Origin: JBPYCR01 sp051846915
GTDB lineage: Bacteria; Bacillota; Bacilli; Bacillales; Amphibacillaceae
DNA: 64,000 bases
Direction of reading: 5' to 3'
NCBI RefSeq assembly: GCF_051846915.1
Contig: NZ_JBPYCR010000004.1
Span: forward strand, 54,227 to 118,226
This document shows positions 18,335-27,437 of this stretch, in pieces. The notes under the pieces were generated by a model that saw nothing but the letters and a program-made list of their open reading frames with translations, had not been told where the DNA came from and searched no databases. Positions within the stretch are counted from its first letter, which is position 1; every line of letters starts with the position of its first letter. The translations under genes were made by a program, and so were the position numbers.

Positions 18335-19645
18335 TTGGTAACAAGAAAAGAAATTAGAGGCCATGAAAAGAAGATAAACTTTTTCTTCGAGTTCAACAAA
18401 ATCAGTAAACATTTTTTCAAAGACATGAATGACAGGCTTAAAAAAGTGGAAGATCCCAGGCACCAAAGCTATATCACTTATGGAAGTGAGCTCATGTTGT
18501 TTATGATCATAATGAAAAATGCTTGTAACACGGATAGCATGCGAGACATGACTGATAAATTCAACATGGATGAGTGCATTGAAAATATGCGAATGTATTT
18601 TAAATTAGATACATTAGAGGAACTTCCACATTACGACATCATCAATAATTTTTTGTCCGCCTTAAATCCGGAGGAATTAGGAGAAATTCGGACTTACATG
18701 ATAAAACAACTGCTTAAGAAACGATGTTTTGAACAATTTCGAATTAATGGGAAATATTGGGGAATCATCGTTGATGGTACAGGATTATTTACCTTTGATG
18801 AGAAACATTGTGAACACTGTTTAAGACGTGAATATAAAAATGAAGAAACCGGAGAGATAAAAGTTATTTATATGCATCACGTCCTGGAGGCAAAGCTCGT
18901 GGTCGGTGACATGGTGTTGAGTTTGGACTCCGAGTTCATTGAAAATGAATCGGAGGATACCCCTAAACAGGATTGTGAATTAAATGCTTTTTATCGGTTG
19001 GCCAAGAGAATAAAAGACACATACAAACGGCTGCCTATCTGTATCCTTGGTGATAGTTTGTACGCATGTCAGGGCGTATTCACCCTTTGTGAGGAAAATA
19101 AATGGAAATACCTGCTTCGCTTCAAAGAAGGTCGCATCAAAAGTATCATGGATGAATTCCGTGAATTGAAAAAGATGGAGAAAGACGACAAATCCAATGA
19201 TATATCATGGATAAATGACATTAACTACAACTCGCACGATGTGAACTTATTTGAATGTATACTGGAAACGGAAAAGAACGAGGAGAGGAAATTCACGTTT
19301 ATTTCCAATATTAAAGTAACACACAAAAAGGCACAGGGACTTGTTGATGCAGGGCGAAGCCGTTGGAAAATTGAAAATGAAGGGTTTAACAAGCAAAAGA
19401 ACATTCGGTATTACATTGAACATGCAAATAGTCATCATTATACAGCGATGAAGAATCACTACCTTCTAACACAAATAACGGATATATTGATGCAACTTTT
19501 TGAAAAAGGTGCGAAAGTACTGAAAAAATTCAAAAATAAGGCAAAAGAAATATCCTCAAATCTGTTAGAAGCGATTCGGACACGCGTTTTGACAGACGAG
19601 GATATGAAACACATGGTAATACCGATACAAGTACGGTTTACCTAG
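18335..19645 (+). CDS. DDE transposase of the IS4-like element
   Basis: 436 residues, full length, RBS AAGGAGG. Starts with TTG (TTGGTAACAAGA). Catalytic Asp candidates are IIVDGTGLF (about 150) and CILGDSLYACQG (about 235), and RSRWKIENEGFNKQKN (about 350) resembles the Y/R-W-x-I-E-x-x-F signature carrying the Glu. A CxxC-type insertion (KHCEHCLRR) follows the first Asp. The exact IS group was not recognised. Apparently functional. Confidence 0.85.
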   Translation: MVTRKEIRGHEKKINFFFEFNKISKHFFKDMNDRLKKVEDPRHQSYITYGSELMLFMIIMKNACNTDSMRDMTDKFNMDECIENMRMYFKLDTLEELPHYDIINNFLSALNPEELGEIRTYMIKQLLKKRCFEQFRINGKYWGIIVDGTGLFTFDEKHCEHCLRREYKNEETGEIKVIYMHHVLEAKLVVGDMVLSLDSEFIENESEDTPKQDCELNAFYRLAKRIKDTYKRLPICILGDSLYACQGVFTLCEENKWKYLLRFKEGRIKSIMDEFRELKKMEKDDKSNDISWINDINYNSHDVNLFECILETEKNEERKFTFISNIKVTHKKAQGLVDAGRSRWKIENEGFNKQKNIRYYIEHANSHHYTAMKNHYLLTQITDILMQLFEKGAKVLKKFKNKAKEISSNLLEAIRTRVLTDEDMKHMVIPIQVRFT

Positions 19646-19929
19646 TGCCTTTATCTTAACAAAGGATGTGATGAAAGAAAAGCAAAAACAGAGTTATCCA
19701 CAATTTTAAGATAAAATTCATGAAATTCTGATCCTTTATCCACAAAACAAGAGAAAGTTAATTGGTAAAATTTAACATATGTGGATAAGTAGTTTTTTAA
19801 TATTATAGCAGGTAAAGTGCAAATTTAATCTTCACACCTGAAGAGCCCCTGTTTCATTGACTTTATAATCATTCGATTGTAAACTTATGAAAGATAGTAA
19901 AACTATATATAATTGGTATATGAGGTGAC

Positions 19930-20223
19930 ATGATGATACAGTCCGTATTCACAATTGGTATTATTTTGACCGTTGCTATTTTAATTTTAAGCTTTATCCT
20001 TGTAAAAGCAACACCAAAAACGAAGTACATAAGCTATTACCCATGCATGTTTTTATTTGCAGCAGGCTTAATTTTACTTCTATTTGCAACAATTGCTGAG
20101 AGAACTTTTATTATGGGTGCAGGATTAGGCGGTTGGGGAATCGCTTGTGTATTTTCCGCAGCCATTGGATTTATCGTTACGGCAATTCTTGACAGTTTTC
20201 AGCAAGAGGATGCAAAAGCATAG
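19930..20223 (+). CDS. YesK-like small membrane protein
   Basis: 97 residues, three hydrophobic segments (about 5-27, 38-57, 66-88) with a short polar KATPKTKY loop after the first. RBS TGAGGTGA. The layout and the ISYYP..LF..G..LL pattern resemble the YesK family of small membrane proteins of unknown function. A terminator follows. Confidence 0.65.
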   Translation: MMIQSVFTIGIILTVAILILSFILVKATPKTKYISYYPCMFLFAAGLILLLFATIAERTFIMGAGLGGWGIACVFSAAIGFIVTAILDSFQQEDAKA

Positions 20224-20250
20224 GACAAAATATATAACCAGATACATGAA

Positions 20251-20287
20251 CAAGCCTTCAGGAAATTTTTCTTGGAGGCTTTTTTTG
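20251..20287 (+). terminator. Terminator after the YesK-like gene
   Basis: CAAGCCTTCAGG pairs with CTTGGAGGCTT with one or two wobble pairs, then a run of seven T. Closes the small membrane-protein gene before the sigma-54 activator. Confidence 0.8.
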
Positions 20288-20601
20288 TTGTATTATTTCC
20301 CTTAAAAGGTGTCTGCTAGCCGCCCTCCAAAATGATGCTACGTTAAATAAATTCCTAATGAAATTTCCCTTAAATAGAACGTCACCGTTTTATCCAATAA
20401 CTACATAATAGTCGCCTATTTTAACGAAAATAATTAAAGTGGAAATTAAATCAAATATGATAGAATATTTGTAATGATACTAAAAATAAAAGAGTGATGC
20501 TAAAACTAAACCTATCCATTATTATAAAAAAGTGTAAACGGTTTCAGCTATTATTTACTCGTTTTCAAATTCAACGACCTTATCGTATAGGAGGATTCGT
20601 A

Positions 20602-22512
20602 TTGATTAAAATTCAATTAGTCGTTCCACGCAAAGATTATATAAGCGCTTCATGGAAAACGTTTCTTAAATCATATGAAAAAGAAAACGACTTACAAGAA
20701 GATTTTGAAGTGGAAGAATTAGTAATCCCTGTTGAGAAATTGCATGAGCATCAGTACGAGGCAGATGTCATTATATCAAGAGGATTATTATCCAAAAAGT
20801 TAAAAGGTTTTAAGCTACAAATACCGATCGTTGATATTCCTGTTCAGGGAATTGATTTAGTAAGATCCTTATTTGTCTGCCGCCGTGATTTTGGTAAAAA
20901 GAAGGTTGCCGTGATTGGTGCCTCTAATATGATTTATGGAGTCGATAACTTACAGGAAATTGTTGATCTAGAAATTGAGCAATACTATTTAAATAATCTT
21001 TCTGATATTCCGTATTTAGTTGACAAGGCTAAGGATGAAGGATGTGAATTTGTTTTGGCAGGAGTTAATACATGTGAATATGCGAAAGAGCAAGGGTTAC
21101 AAGCAGAAGTAATTCAAACATCTGTTGATTCTTTTCATCAAGCATTAAGAGAAGCGGAAAGTTTGGCAGTTGTTAGTAGAACAGAACAAAAAAAGACACA
21201 AAGGTTCCAAACAATTTTGGATAACGCATATGAAGGTATTATAGCAATTGATCTTATGCAACGAATTACAGCACTTAACAATGCTGCTCAGCGTATTTTA
21301 CTCATTGAGCATCCGAAGCTTATTGGTGAGAAAATAGATAACATTATTACTAAAAGCGGATTATTGGATTTAATTACAAGTGACCAAGATTATAAAGAAG
21401 ATATAATAACATACCGTTCTGTCCAACTATCTGTCAAAAAAGTTGCTATTTACTTACGGAATAATAAAGTTGGCGATATGATTGCCTTTCAAGATGTAAC
21501 AGGAATAGAAGAAATGGAAAAGAAGATTCGAAAAAAGATCTATTTAAGAGGGCACGTTGCTAAACATACTTTTGAAAAAATCATCTCACAAAGTGAAGTC
21601 GTGCAACATACAATTGAAGTTGCAAAAAAGTATAGCAAAGTTGATTCAAATATTTTAGTTATTGGAGAAACCGGTACAGGTAAAGAAGTGTACACACAAA
21701 GTATTCATAACTTCAGCAAAAGAAGGAATCACCCTTTTGTGGCGGTAAACTGTGCAGCATTACCAGAAAATTTATTGGAAAGTGAATTATTTGGTTATGT
21801 TGAAGGGGCATTTACTGGTGCTGCAAAAGGTGGAAAAAAGGGTTTTTTTGAATTAGCACACCGTGGCACAATATTCTTAGATGAGATTGGTGAAATATCG
21901 GTGAATTTACAAAGTCGGTTACTTCGCGTTATACAAGAGAGAGAGGTAGTACGTATCGGAGATGATAAAGTTATTCCGATAGATGTTCGGATTATTGCAG
22001 CGACAAACAAAAACTTACTTGAGCTTGTGAAAAACAATGCGTTTCGTGAAGATCTTTATTATAGATTGAGTGTATTGAATCTACATTTACCCCCGCTACG
22101 AGCGTGTAAGAAAGATATCCCGTTAATGGTCAAATCATTTATAAAGAAATATACCTTGACCAATCAACCTATTCACGTTACGGAAGCTGCTTTGGAGAGA
22201 TTAAGTAAAGAAAAATGGGAAGGAAATGTCCGTGAGTTGCAAAATTTTTGTGAACGATTAGCTGTACTTTGTAAAGATAATGTTATTGATATTACAGACA
22301 TCAATGCCTATTTACCAAAACAAGACGCTTTTATTTATGAAGAAAAAATGGAACCTAGAACTGATCTGAAAATGATACCAAAGTTTGAAAGAGAACAATT
22401 AATTGAAGTGTTAAAGGAGAATCACTTTAGACGAGAAGACGCAGCAAAACAATTGGGTGTAAGTCGTACAACGTTATGGCGAAAAATTAAAAAACACAAA
22501 CTCGATATATAG
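20602..22512 (+). CDS. Sigma-54-dependent transcriptional activator, PrpR N-terminal domain type
   Basis: 636 residues from TTG at 20602, chosen because TAGGAGG lies seven bases upstream; the frame is open 36 codons further. Domains: PrpR_N sensor (about 1-180; ends VIQTSVDSFHQAL), PAS (about 195-300; ILDNAYEGIIAID), AAA+ (about 335-560) with Walker A GETGTGKE, the sigma-54 loop GAFTGA and Walker B GTIFLDEIGE, then a Fis-type helix-turn-helix (REDAAKQLGVSRTTLWRKIKK). It should bind the inverted repeats downstream of its own stop and activate the -24/-12 promoter of the next operon. PrpR_N domains usually sense a small organic acid or similar effector. Confidence 0.95.
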   Translation: MIKIQLVVPRKDYISASWKTFLKSYEKENDLQEDFEVEELVIPVEKLHEHQYEADVIISRGLLSKKLKGFKLQIPIVDIPVQGIDLVRSLFVCRRDFGKKKVAVIGASNMIYGVDNLQEIVDLEIEQYYLNNLSDIPYLVDKAKDEGCEFVLAGVNTCEYAKEQGLQAEVIQTSVDSFHQALREAESLAVVSRTEQKKTQRFQTILDNAYEGIIAIDLMQRITALNNAAQRILLIEHPKLIGEKIDNIITKSGLLDLITSDQDYKEDIITYRSVQLSVKKVAIYLRNNKVGDMIAFQDVTGIEEMEKKIRKKIYLRGHVAKHTFEKIISQSEVVQHTIEVAKKYSKVDSNILVIGETGTGKEVYTQSIHNFSKRRNHPFVAVNCAALPENLLESELFGYVEGAFTGAAKGGKKGFFELAHRGTIFLDEIGEISVNLQSRLLRVIQEREVVRIGDDKVIPIDVRIIAATNKNLLELVKNNAFREDLYYRLSVLNLHLPPLRACKKDIPLMVKSFIKKYTLTNQPIHVTEAALERLSKEKWEGNVRELQNFCERLAVLCKDNVIDITDINAYLPKQDAFIYEEKMEPRTDLKMIPKFEREQLIEVLKENHFRREDAAKQLGVSRTTLWRKIKKHKLDI

Positions 22513-22540
22513 AAGAATGAGTTTCTTATTCCGACGAATT

Positions 22541-22579
22541 TTGAAACGTTTTGAAACATAAAGATCTATATTGTTTCAA
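22541..22579 (+). promoter_or_regulatory. Candidate upstream activator sites for the sigma-54 operon
   Basis: TTGAAACG (22541), TTGAAACA (22551-22558) and its exact inverse TGTTTCAA (22572-22579) lie 60-100 bp upstream of the -24 box, the normal distance for an enhancer-binding protein. The assignment to the adjacent activator is inference. Confidence 0.65.
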
Positions 22580-22638
22580 GTGGAACAATTTAAGTGATTA
22601 ACATTTCTGAATAAGTCCGTTAAATCAATGGATGTAAA

Positions 22639-22655
22639 TTGGCATGATACTTGCA
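22639..22655 (+). promoter_or_regulatory. Sigma-54 (-24/-12) promoter
   Basis: TTGGCATGATACTTGCA matches the consensus TGGCAY-N5-TTGCW exactly, with GG and GC separated by ten bases. It stands 45 bp before the hydroxyacid dehydrogenase start and explains why the frame open from 22628 is not the true start. Confidence 0.92.
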
Positions 22656-22699
22656 TTGATTTAAGGGAGATAGAAATTATCATTTTAAAGGAGTCCGCT

Positions 22700-23674
22700 A
22701 TGAATAAAACAGTATACATTCCTCTAGACATTGAAAAGGAGGGAAAAGAATATTTAATACAAAAAGGTTACCAATTAAAAATTGCAGATAATGTAAAAAA
22801 AACCACGTTGGTAGATGATGTGGGAAATTGTGATGCTATATTGACCAGATCAAATGCTATGATCGATGCGGATGTAATCAAAGCGGGAAAAGATTTGAAA
22901 GTGATCGCAAAATATGGAGTAGGTTTAAACAACATTGATGTAGAAGCTGCTACAAAACAAGGAGTGTATGTTACAAATACACCCGAAGCAAACGCAAACG
23001 ATGTAGCAGAACATGCGATGTCACTTATCTTAAATCTATCAAAAAAATTAATGATTATGGATAAAGAATTAAGGAACGGTAATTTTGATATTCGTAATAT
23101 TGTATATAGCGAAAGTCTTGAAGGTAAGACACTTGGAATCATTGGTCTTGGCCGAATTGGGAAACTAACAGCAAAAAAAGCTTGTGATGGGTTCAATATG
23201 AAAGTTCTAGGATATGACCCTCACGCCAAGCATTTTCCGGAAATGATTAAACGAGTAGATGATCTGAAGGAAATTTTACAAAAATCTGATGTGATTAGTT
23301 TACATTTACCACTCTTGGAATCTACGAAACATATTATAAGTACAAAAGAGTTTAAATTAATGAAAGAGAGTGCTTTTTTTATTAATACTTCACGTGGAGG
23401 AACTGTAGATGAACTGGCTCTTGTTGAAGCGCTGAAAAGTAAAGAAATAGCAGGAGCAGGGCTTGATGTTTTTGAAATGGAACCACCTGATACAAATGCG
23501 GAATTGTTTACATTAAACAACATTATTGTGACACCCCACAGTGCAGCATTATCAAAGGAAGGCTCTGTAAAAATGGCCGTACATGCTGCCATGCAAATCG
23601 ACCAAGTACTTAATGGACAAAAACCTTCGTGGCCAGTAAACACGATTAGTCAATATTCGTATACGGGGGAATGA
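22700..23674 (+). CDS. D-2-hydroxyacid dehydrogenase (phosphoglycerate dehydrogenase-like)
   Basis: 324 residues from ATG 22700 with AAAGGAG upstream; 24 further codons upstream overlap the promoter and are rejected. NAD-binding GIIGLGRIGKLTAKKA near 150, catalytic Arg in NTSRGGTVDE (about 236), Glu in DVFEMEPPD (about 264) and His in TPHSAALS (about 283). First gene of the sigma-54 operon. It would oxidise a 2-hydroxy acid or reduce a 2-oxo acid in the pathway. Stop and next ATG are adjacent. Confidence 0.9.
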   Translation: MNKTVYIPLDIEKEGKEYLIQKGYQLKIADNVKKTTLVDDVGNCDAILTRSNAMIDADVIKAGKDLKVIAKYGVGLNNIDVEAATKQGVYVTNTPEANANDVAEHAMSLILNLSKKLMIMDKELRNGNFDIRNIVYSESLEGKTLGIIGLGRIGKLTAKKACDGFNMKVLGYDPHAKHFPEMIKRVDDLKEILQKSDVISLHLPLLESTKHIISTKEFKLMKESAFFINTSRGGTVDELALVEALKSKEIAGAGLDVFEMEPPDTNAELFTLNNIIVTPHSAALSKEGSVKMAVHAAMQIDQVLNGQKPSWPVNTISQYSYTGE

Positions 23675-24901
23675 ATGGTGCTAACAATTAATGAATCGCG
23701 TTTTTTGAAAAACTTTGCTATCAGTTCTTCTATCGGAGCAACGAAACATAATGGATTACATCGTTTGACATTGTCTAAAGAAGATAAACAAATGCGTGAC
23801 GTATATAAGAAGCAATTACAAGAAGCAGGCTTAAAAGTTCGCATAGATGATTATGGTAATATGTACGCTCGTCGGGAAGGGAGACAAAAAAATGCCCCGG
23901 CTGTAACATTTGGTTCCCATTTAGATACGCAGTTTAATGGAGGTAGATTTGACGGCGTACTTGGTGTATTGGCTGGTCTGGAAGTAATGGAAATCCTTAA
24001 TGACAAGCAGATTGAAACAGATTTTCCTCTGGAATTAATCAACTTTACGAACGAAGAAGGAGCACGGTTTAATCCGCCGATAATTGGCTCCGGAGCTGTT
24101 ACGGGACAGTTCTCCAAAGATTATGTTTACAATTTACAAGATGAAGAAGGCGTGCGTTTTGAAGATGCCTTAACAGACATTGGGTATAAAGGTAAAGAAG
24201 AAAACCGTTTAGGCGAAACAAAATGTTTTGTCGAACTTCATATTGAGCAAGGGCCAATTTTAGAAAATGAAAATAAGGACATTGGCATCGTTCAAGGATT
24301 ACAAGGACTAACCCGCTTGAATGTCGTGGTTAACGGTTTTACAAATCATGCCGGGGGCGCAAGAATGAAAGACCGTAAAGATGCCCTTCTAGCAGCTGCT
24401 CATATGATTGTAACCGTTAACAAAATGACAGAGGAAATAGAAGGTTTGAGAATAACGGTAGGTAAAATCAATAATTACCCGAACTCCATCAACGTTATTC
24501 CCGGTAAAGTATCATTTGTGATTGATATTCGCCATCCTAATGATGAAATGAAAAATAAATCAGTCAAACTAATACAGGAACGCCTGCAGAAAGTTGCGGG
24601 TGAAAATAATGTGACGTGTGAAACAAATGTTGATTGGGCGTACGATATGGTGCCATTTGATCAGGAGATCATTGAAAAAATTAGCGATTCCAGTAAGGAA
24701 TTAAACTATTCAATGCTCGATTTATACGGTGGGCCGGGCCATGATGCAAAATACATGAGTACATACACACCTACTGGGTTAATTTTTGTTAAAAGTATAG
24801 ATGGAATAAGCCACAATGAAAATGAATTAACGGAAGATGGTGATTTGATCAAAGGGGCTAATGTTTTATTGAACACCATTTTAAAATTGGCAACAAATTA
24901 A
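23675..24901 (+). CDS. M20-type Zn hydrolase, N-carbamoyl-amino acid hydrolase/allantoate amidohydrolase family
   Basis: 408 residues. Metal ligands of the family are visible: His and Asp in GSHLDTQFNGGRFDGVLG (about 84-95), the Glu pair in FTNEEGARFNPP (about 128), His in VELHIEQGP (about 191) and His in GGPGHDAKYMS (about 381). Such enzymes remove carbamoyl or related groups from N-carbamoyl amino acids, beta-ureido acids or allantoate. The gene starts directly after the dehydrogenase stop. Together with an aldehyde dehydrogenase and aminotransferases it points to catabolism of an N-substituted amine or amino acid. Confidence 0.9.
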   Translation: MVLTINESRFLKNFAISSSIGATKHNGLHRLTLSKEDKQMRDVYKKQLQEAGLKVRIDDYGNMYARREGRQKNAPAVTFGSHLDTQFNGGRFDGVLGVLAGLEVMEILNDKQIETDFPLELINFTNEEGARFNPPIIGSGAVTGQFSKDYVYNLQDEEGVRFEDALTDIGYKGKEENRLGETKCFVELHIEQGPILENENKDIGIVQGLQGLTRLNVVVNGFTNHAGGARMKDRKDALLAAAHMIVTVNKMTEEIEGLRITVGKINNYPNSINVIPGKVSFVIDIRHPNDEMKNKSVKLIQERLQKVAGENNVTCETNVDWAYDMVPFDQEIIEKISDSSKELNYSMLDLYGGPGHDAKYMSTYTPTGLIFVKSIDGISHNENELTEDGDLIKGANVLLNTILKLATN

Positions 24902-24920
24902 AAGAAAAAGGAGTTTTGTA

Positions 24921-26345
24921 ATGTTTATTAATGGAGAGTGGATAAAAAAGGAAGAAAAATTGTCTGTATATAACCCTGCTACAGGGGAAGAAGTTTTTCA
25001 AATGGATCATGGAACTGGTGATGATGTAAAAGATGCAATAACAGCAGCGGATCATGCCTTTAAAACGTGGTCGAAAACAGCTGCCCTTGAGAGGGCTAAC
25101 CTATTACTTGCTATTTATCAGAAAATGGAAGCACGAAAAGAAGAACTTGCGCAAGTGATTACAAAAGAGATGGGAAAACCAATTAGTGATGCACGGGGCG
25201 AGACACAATCGGCTATTGATTATTTTCGTTGGTTTGCAGAAGAAGCAAGGCGTGTTTATGGGGAAACTGTACCAGCAAGTACGAGTGACAAAAGAGTACT
25301 TGTTATTAAACAGCCTCTTGGTGTAGTTGGAGCAATTACACCGTGGAACTTCCCTTTATCGATGATTGCGAGAAAAGTAGCACCAGCGTTGGCTGCAGGA
25401 TGCACAATGGTATTGAAACCTTCAAGTAAAGCGCCACAATCAGCTGTTGAAATGACGAAAATTTTTGAAGAAGTAGGTCTTCCGAATGGGGTTTTTAATT
25501 TGGTCATGGCCAAATCTTCCGAAGTAACCGACGTGTTAATGGCGAGCAAGGCGGTGAGGAAAATTACGTTTACCGGATCAACAAGAATCGGTAAATTGTT
25601 AATGGAAAAAGCCGCAAAAACTGTGAAAAGAATATCGATGGAACTTGGTGGTCATGCGCCGTTTATTGTATTTGAAGACGCGAACATTGAAGCAGCCGCT
25701 AAAGATATTTTGGCTACAAAATTTAGATGTTCTGGGCAGATGTGTACATCAACGAACCGCGTTTTCGTCCATGAAGATATAGCGGATAAGTTTACAAAAC
25801 TGTTGACGGATAAAGTGAAACAATTAAAAATGGGCAACGGATTAGATGAAGAAACATCCGTAGGTCCGGTTATTGACAAAAATGCGGTCCAAAAAATTCA
25901 ATCGCAAATTGACGATGCAGTTTCAAAAGGTGCAGAAGCAGTAACTGGAGAAGTGAATTTAACCGAAGCAGAGCAAGCAAATGGTAATTTTATTCAACCG
26001 ATGATTCTTAAAAATGTATCACCAAATATGGACATTTTTACGGAAGAAACGTTTGGTCCAGTTGCACCAATTATTACATTTTCATCCGAGGAAGAGTTAT
26101 TGGATATGGTTAATCATGAGGAATATGGTCTTGCTTCTTATTTGTATTCAAACAATATGTCCCGTGTCATTCGAATGACAGAAAACCTAGAATATGGAAT
26201 GGTTGGAGTTAATGATCCATTGCCATTTGTCGTTCAAAGTCCTTTTGGAGGCGTGAAAGAAAGTGGCGTAGGAAAAGAAGGTGGACATCAAGGAATAGAT
26301 GGGTATTTAGAAGAGAAAATGATTTCGATTAAATACGAGGAGTAG
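24921..26345 (+). CDS. NAD(P)-dependent aldehyde dehydrogenase, succinate-semialdehyde type
   Basis: 474 residues, RBS AAAGGAG. Key residues: Asn in TPWNFPL (about 142), Glu in ELGGHAPFIV (about 240) and catalytic Cys in SGQMCTSTNRVF (about 274). The PWNFPLSMIARK and GPVAPI motifs are closest to GabD-type semialdehyde dehydrogenases. It probably oxidises the semialdehyde produced by the omega-aminotransferase of the same operon to the acid. Confidence 0.92.
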   Translation: MFINGEWIKKEEKLSVYNPATGEEVFQMDHGTGDDVKDAITAADHAFKTWSKTAALERANLLLAIYQKMEARKEELAQVITKEMGKPISDARGETQSAIDYFRWFAEEARRVYGETVPASTSDKRVLVIKQPLGVVGAITPWNFPLSMIARKVAPALAAGCTMVLKPSSKAPQSAVEMTKIFEEVGLPNGVFNLVMAKSSEVTDVLMASKAVRKITFTGSTRIGKLLMEKAAKTVKRISMELGGHAPFIVFEDANIEAAAKDILATKFRCSGQMCTSTNRVFVHEDIADKFTKLLTDKVKQLKMGNGLDEETSVGPVIDKNAVQKIQSQIDDAVSKGAEAVTGEVNLTEAEQANGNFIQPMILKNVSPNMDIFTEETFGPVAPIITFSSEEELLDMVNHEEYGLASYLYSNNMSRVIRMTENLEYGMVGVNDPLPFVVQSPFGGVKESGVGKEGGHQGIDGYLEEKMISIKYEE

Positions 26346-26450
26346 AGCACAATGCTATAAATGAACACCAAACTTATATAAGTATATCATTTTGGAAGAT
26401 GGCTAATAAAAACATATACATAACAATGCAGAATTTGGGGGCGATTTGTA

Positions 26451-27395
26451 TTGGTTTTGCTTACGATCGATGAACTGCAAGATGAGAAAGTTAAGGAGAT
26501 AGAAAGCATAACTGGCAAAGAAGTTCATTTATTGCGCGGGGAAAAAGACATTCTTTATGAAGCTATCGAGATTATGATTACTTACGGGATTGACGAAGAT
26601 TGGGAATTAATTGATTTTGATAAATTACCCAATCTAAAGTGGATTCAAGTATTCCAAACGGGAATTGAGCAAGTGCCAATACAAGAAATTGAAGAGCGAA
26701 ATATAAGACTGACAAATGTAAGAAATATATACGGTTCACCAATGTCTGAGTATGTAATGAGCATCATCTTGTATGAACTCAGGGATTTAGCACGGTTCAT
26801 TCAAAATAAAAAAAATAAAAAATACGATCGTACGAAATTAGTCGATGAAGCGGGATATAAGACAATTGGTATATTTGGGACTGGCGACCTAGGAGTAGAA
26901 GTGGCCAAAAAGGCGAAAGCGTTCGATATGAATGTATTAGGTTTTAACAGTAATGGCAGACCAGTTGAGTATTTTGATCAGACGTTTACTTGGGAACAAA
27001 AAGAAGAAATGATTCAGCAATGTGATTTTATTGTTTTGCTCTTACCATTGGTTGATCGAACATATCATTTTTTGACTGAGAAAGAATTTAACATGATGAA
27101 AGATAATGCTTATGTGATTAATGTCGGTCGAGGTCCCCTTGTAAAAGAAGAAGCTTTACTGGAAGCCTTGGAAAATAACGTCATAAAAGGGGCAGCAGTG
27201 GATGTTTTTTATGAGGAGCCGTTACCGGAGTCAAGTCCTTTGTGGGAGGCTAATAATTTGATATTAACACCTCATTTGTCGGCTAAAACAACACACTTTT
27301 TTGATAGAAGTATCGCTATATTCCGAGAAAACTATCAATCATTTAAACGTAACGAAGCCCTTAAATTCGAAATAGACTTTATTAAAGGATATTAA
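26451..27395 (+). CDS. Second D-2-hydroxyacid dehydrogenase
   Basis: 314 residues starting with TTG at 26451 behind GGGGGCG. GIFGTGDLGVEVAKKA forms the NAD site, Arg in NVGRGPLVKEEAL, Glu in DVFYEEPLPE and His in TPHLSAKTTH complete the catalytic set. Sequence differs strongly from the first dehydrogenase of the operon (shorter N-terminal domain), more like the GhrA/glyoxylate-hydroxypyruvate type. It is unusual to have two of these in one operon; they may act on two different oxo acids. Confidence 0.9.
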   Translation: MVLLTIDELQDEKVKEIESITGKEVHLLRGEKDILYEAIEIMITYGIDEDWELIDFDKLPNLKWIQVFQTGIEQVPIQEIEERNIRLTNVRNIYGSPMSEYVMSIILYELRDLARFIQNKKNKKYDRTKLVDEAGYKTIGIFGTGDLGVEVAKKAKAFDMNVLGFNSNGRPVEYFDQTFTWEQKEEMIQQCDFIVLLLPLVDRTYHFLTEKEFNMMKDNAYVINVGRGPLVKEEALLEALENNVIKGAAVDVFYEEPLPESSPLWEANNLILTPHLSAKTTHFFDRSIAIFRENYQSFKRNEALKFEIDFIKGY

Positions 27396-27437
27396 AGTGT
27401 CATATTTTTTCACTTACTAAAATGAGGTGTTACCTTG

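Larger units (their letters stand above)
18211..19840 (+). mobile_element. Intact IS4-like insertion sequence with 10-bp target duplication
   Basis: The repeat AAGAGCCCCT lies at 18201-18210 and again at 19841-19850. The ends inside are imperfect inverted repeats: CAGCTCTGAGGAGTAAAAAT at the left and, read on the other strand, CAGGTGTGAAGATTAAATTT at the right. 1630 bp with one open transposase gene. A 10-bp duplication is compatible with an IS4-group DDE element. Just downstream of the transposase are several TTATCCACA-like words (about 19693, 19737, 19784). Confidence 0.85.

Noticed and set aside
19680..19800. TTATCCACA words as a replication origin (DnaA boxes)
   Set aside because: They lie inside the IS end, there is no dnaA/dnaN neighbourhood and no clustered AT-rich unwinding element; more likely transposase sites or chance.
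22628..22699. Upstream start of the first hydroxyacid dehydrogenase
   Set aside because: These codons overlap the sigma-54 promoter, and ATG 22700 has a strong ribosome site.
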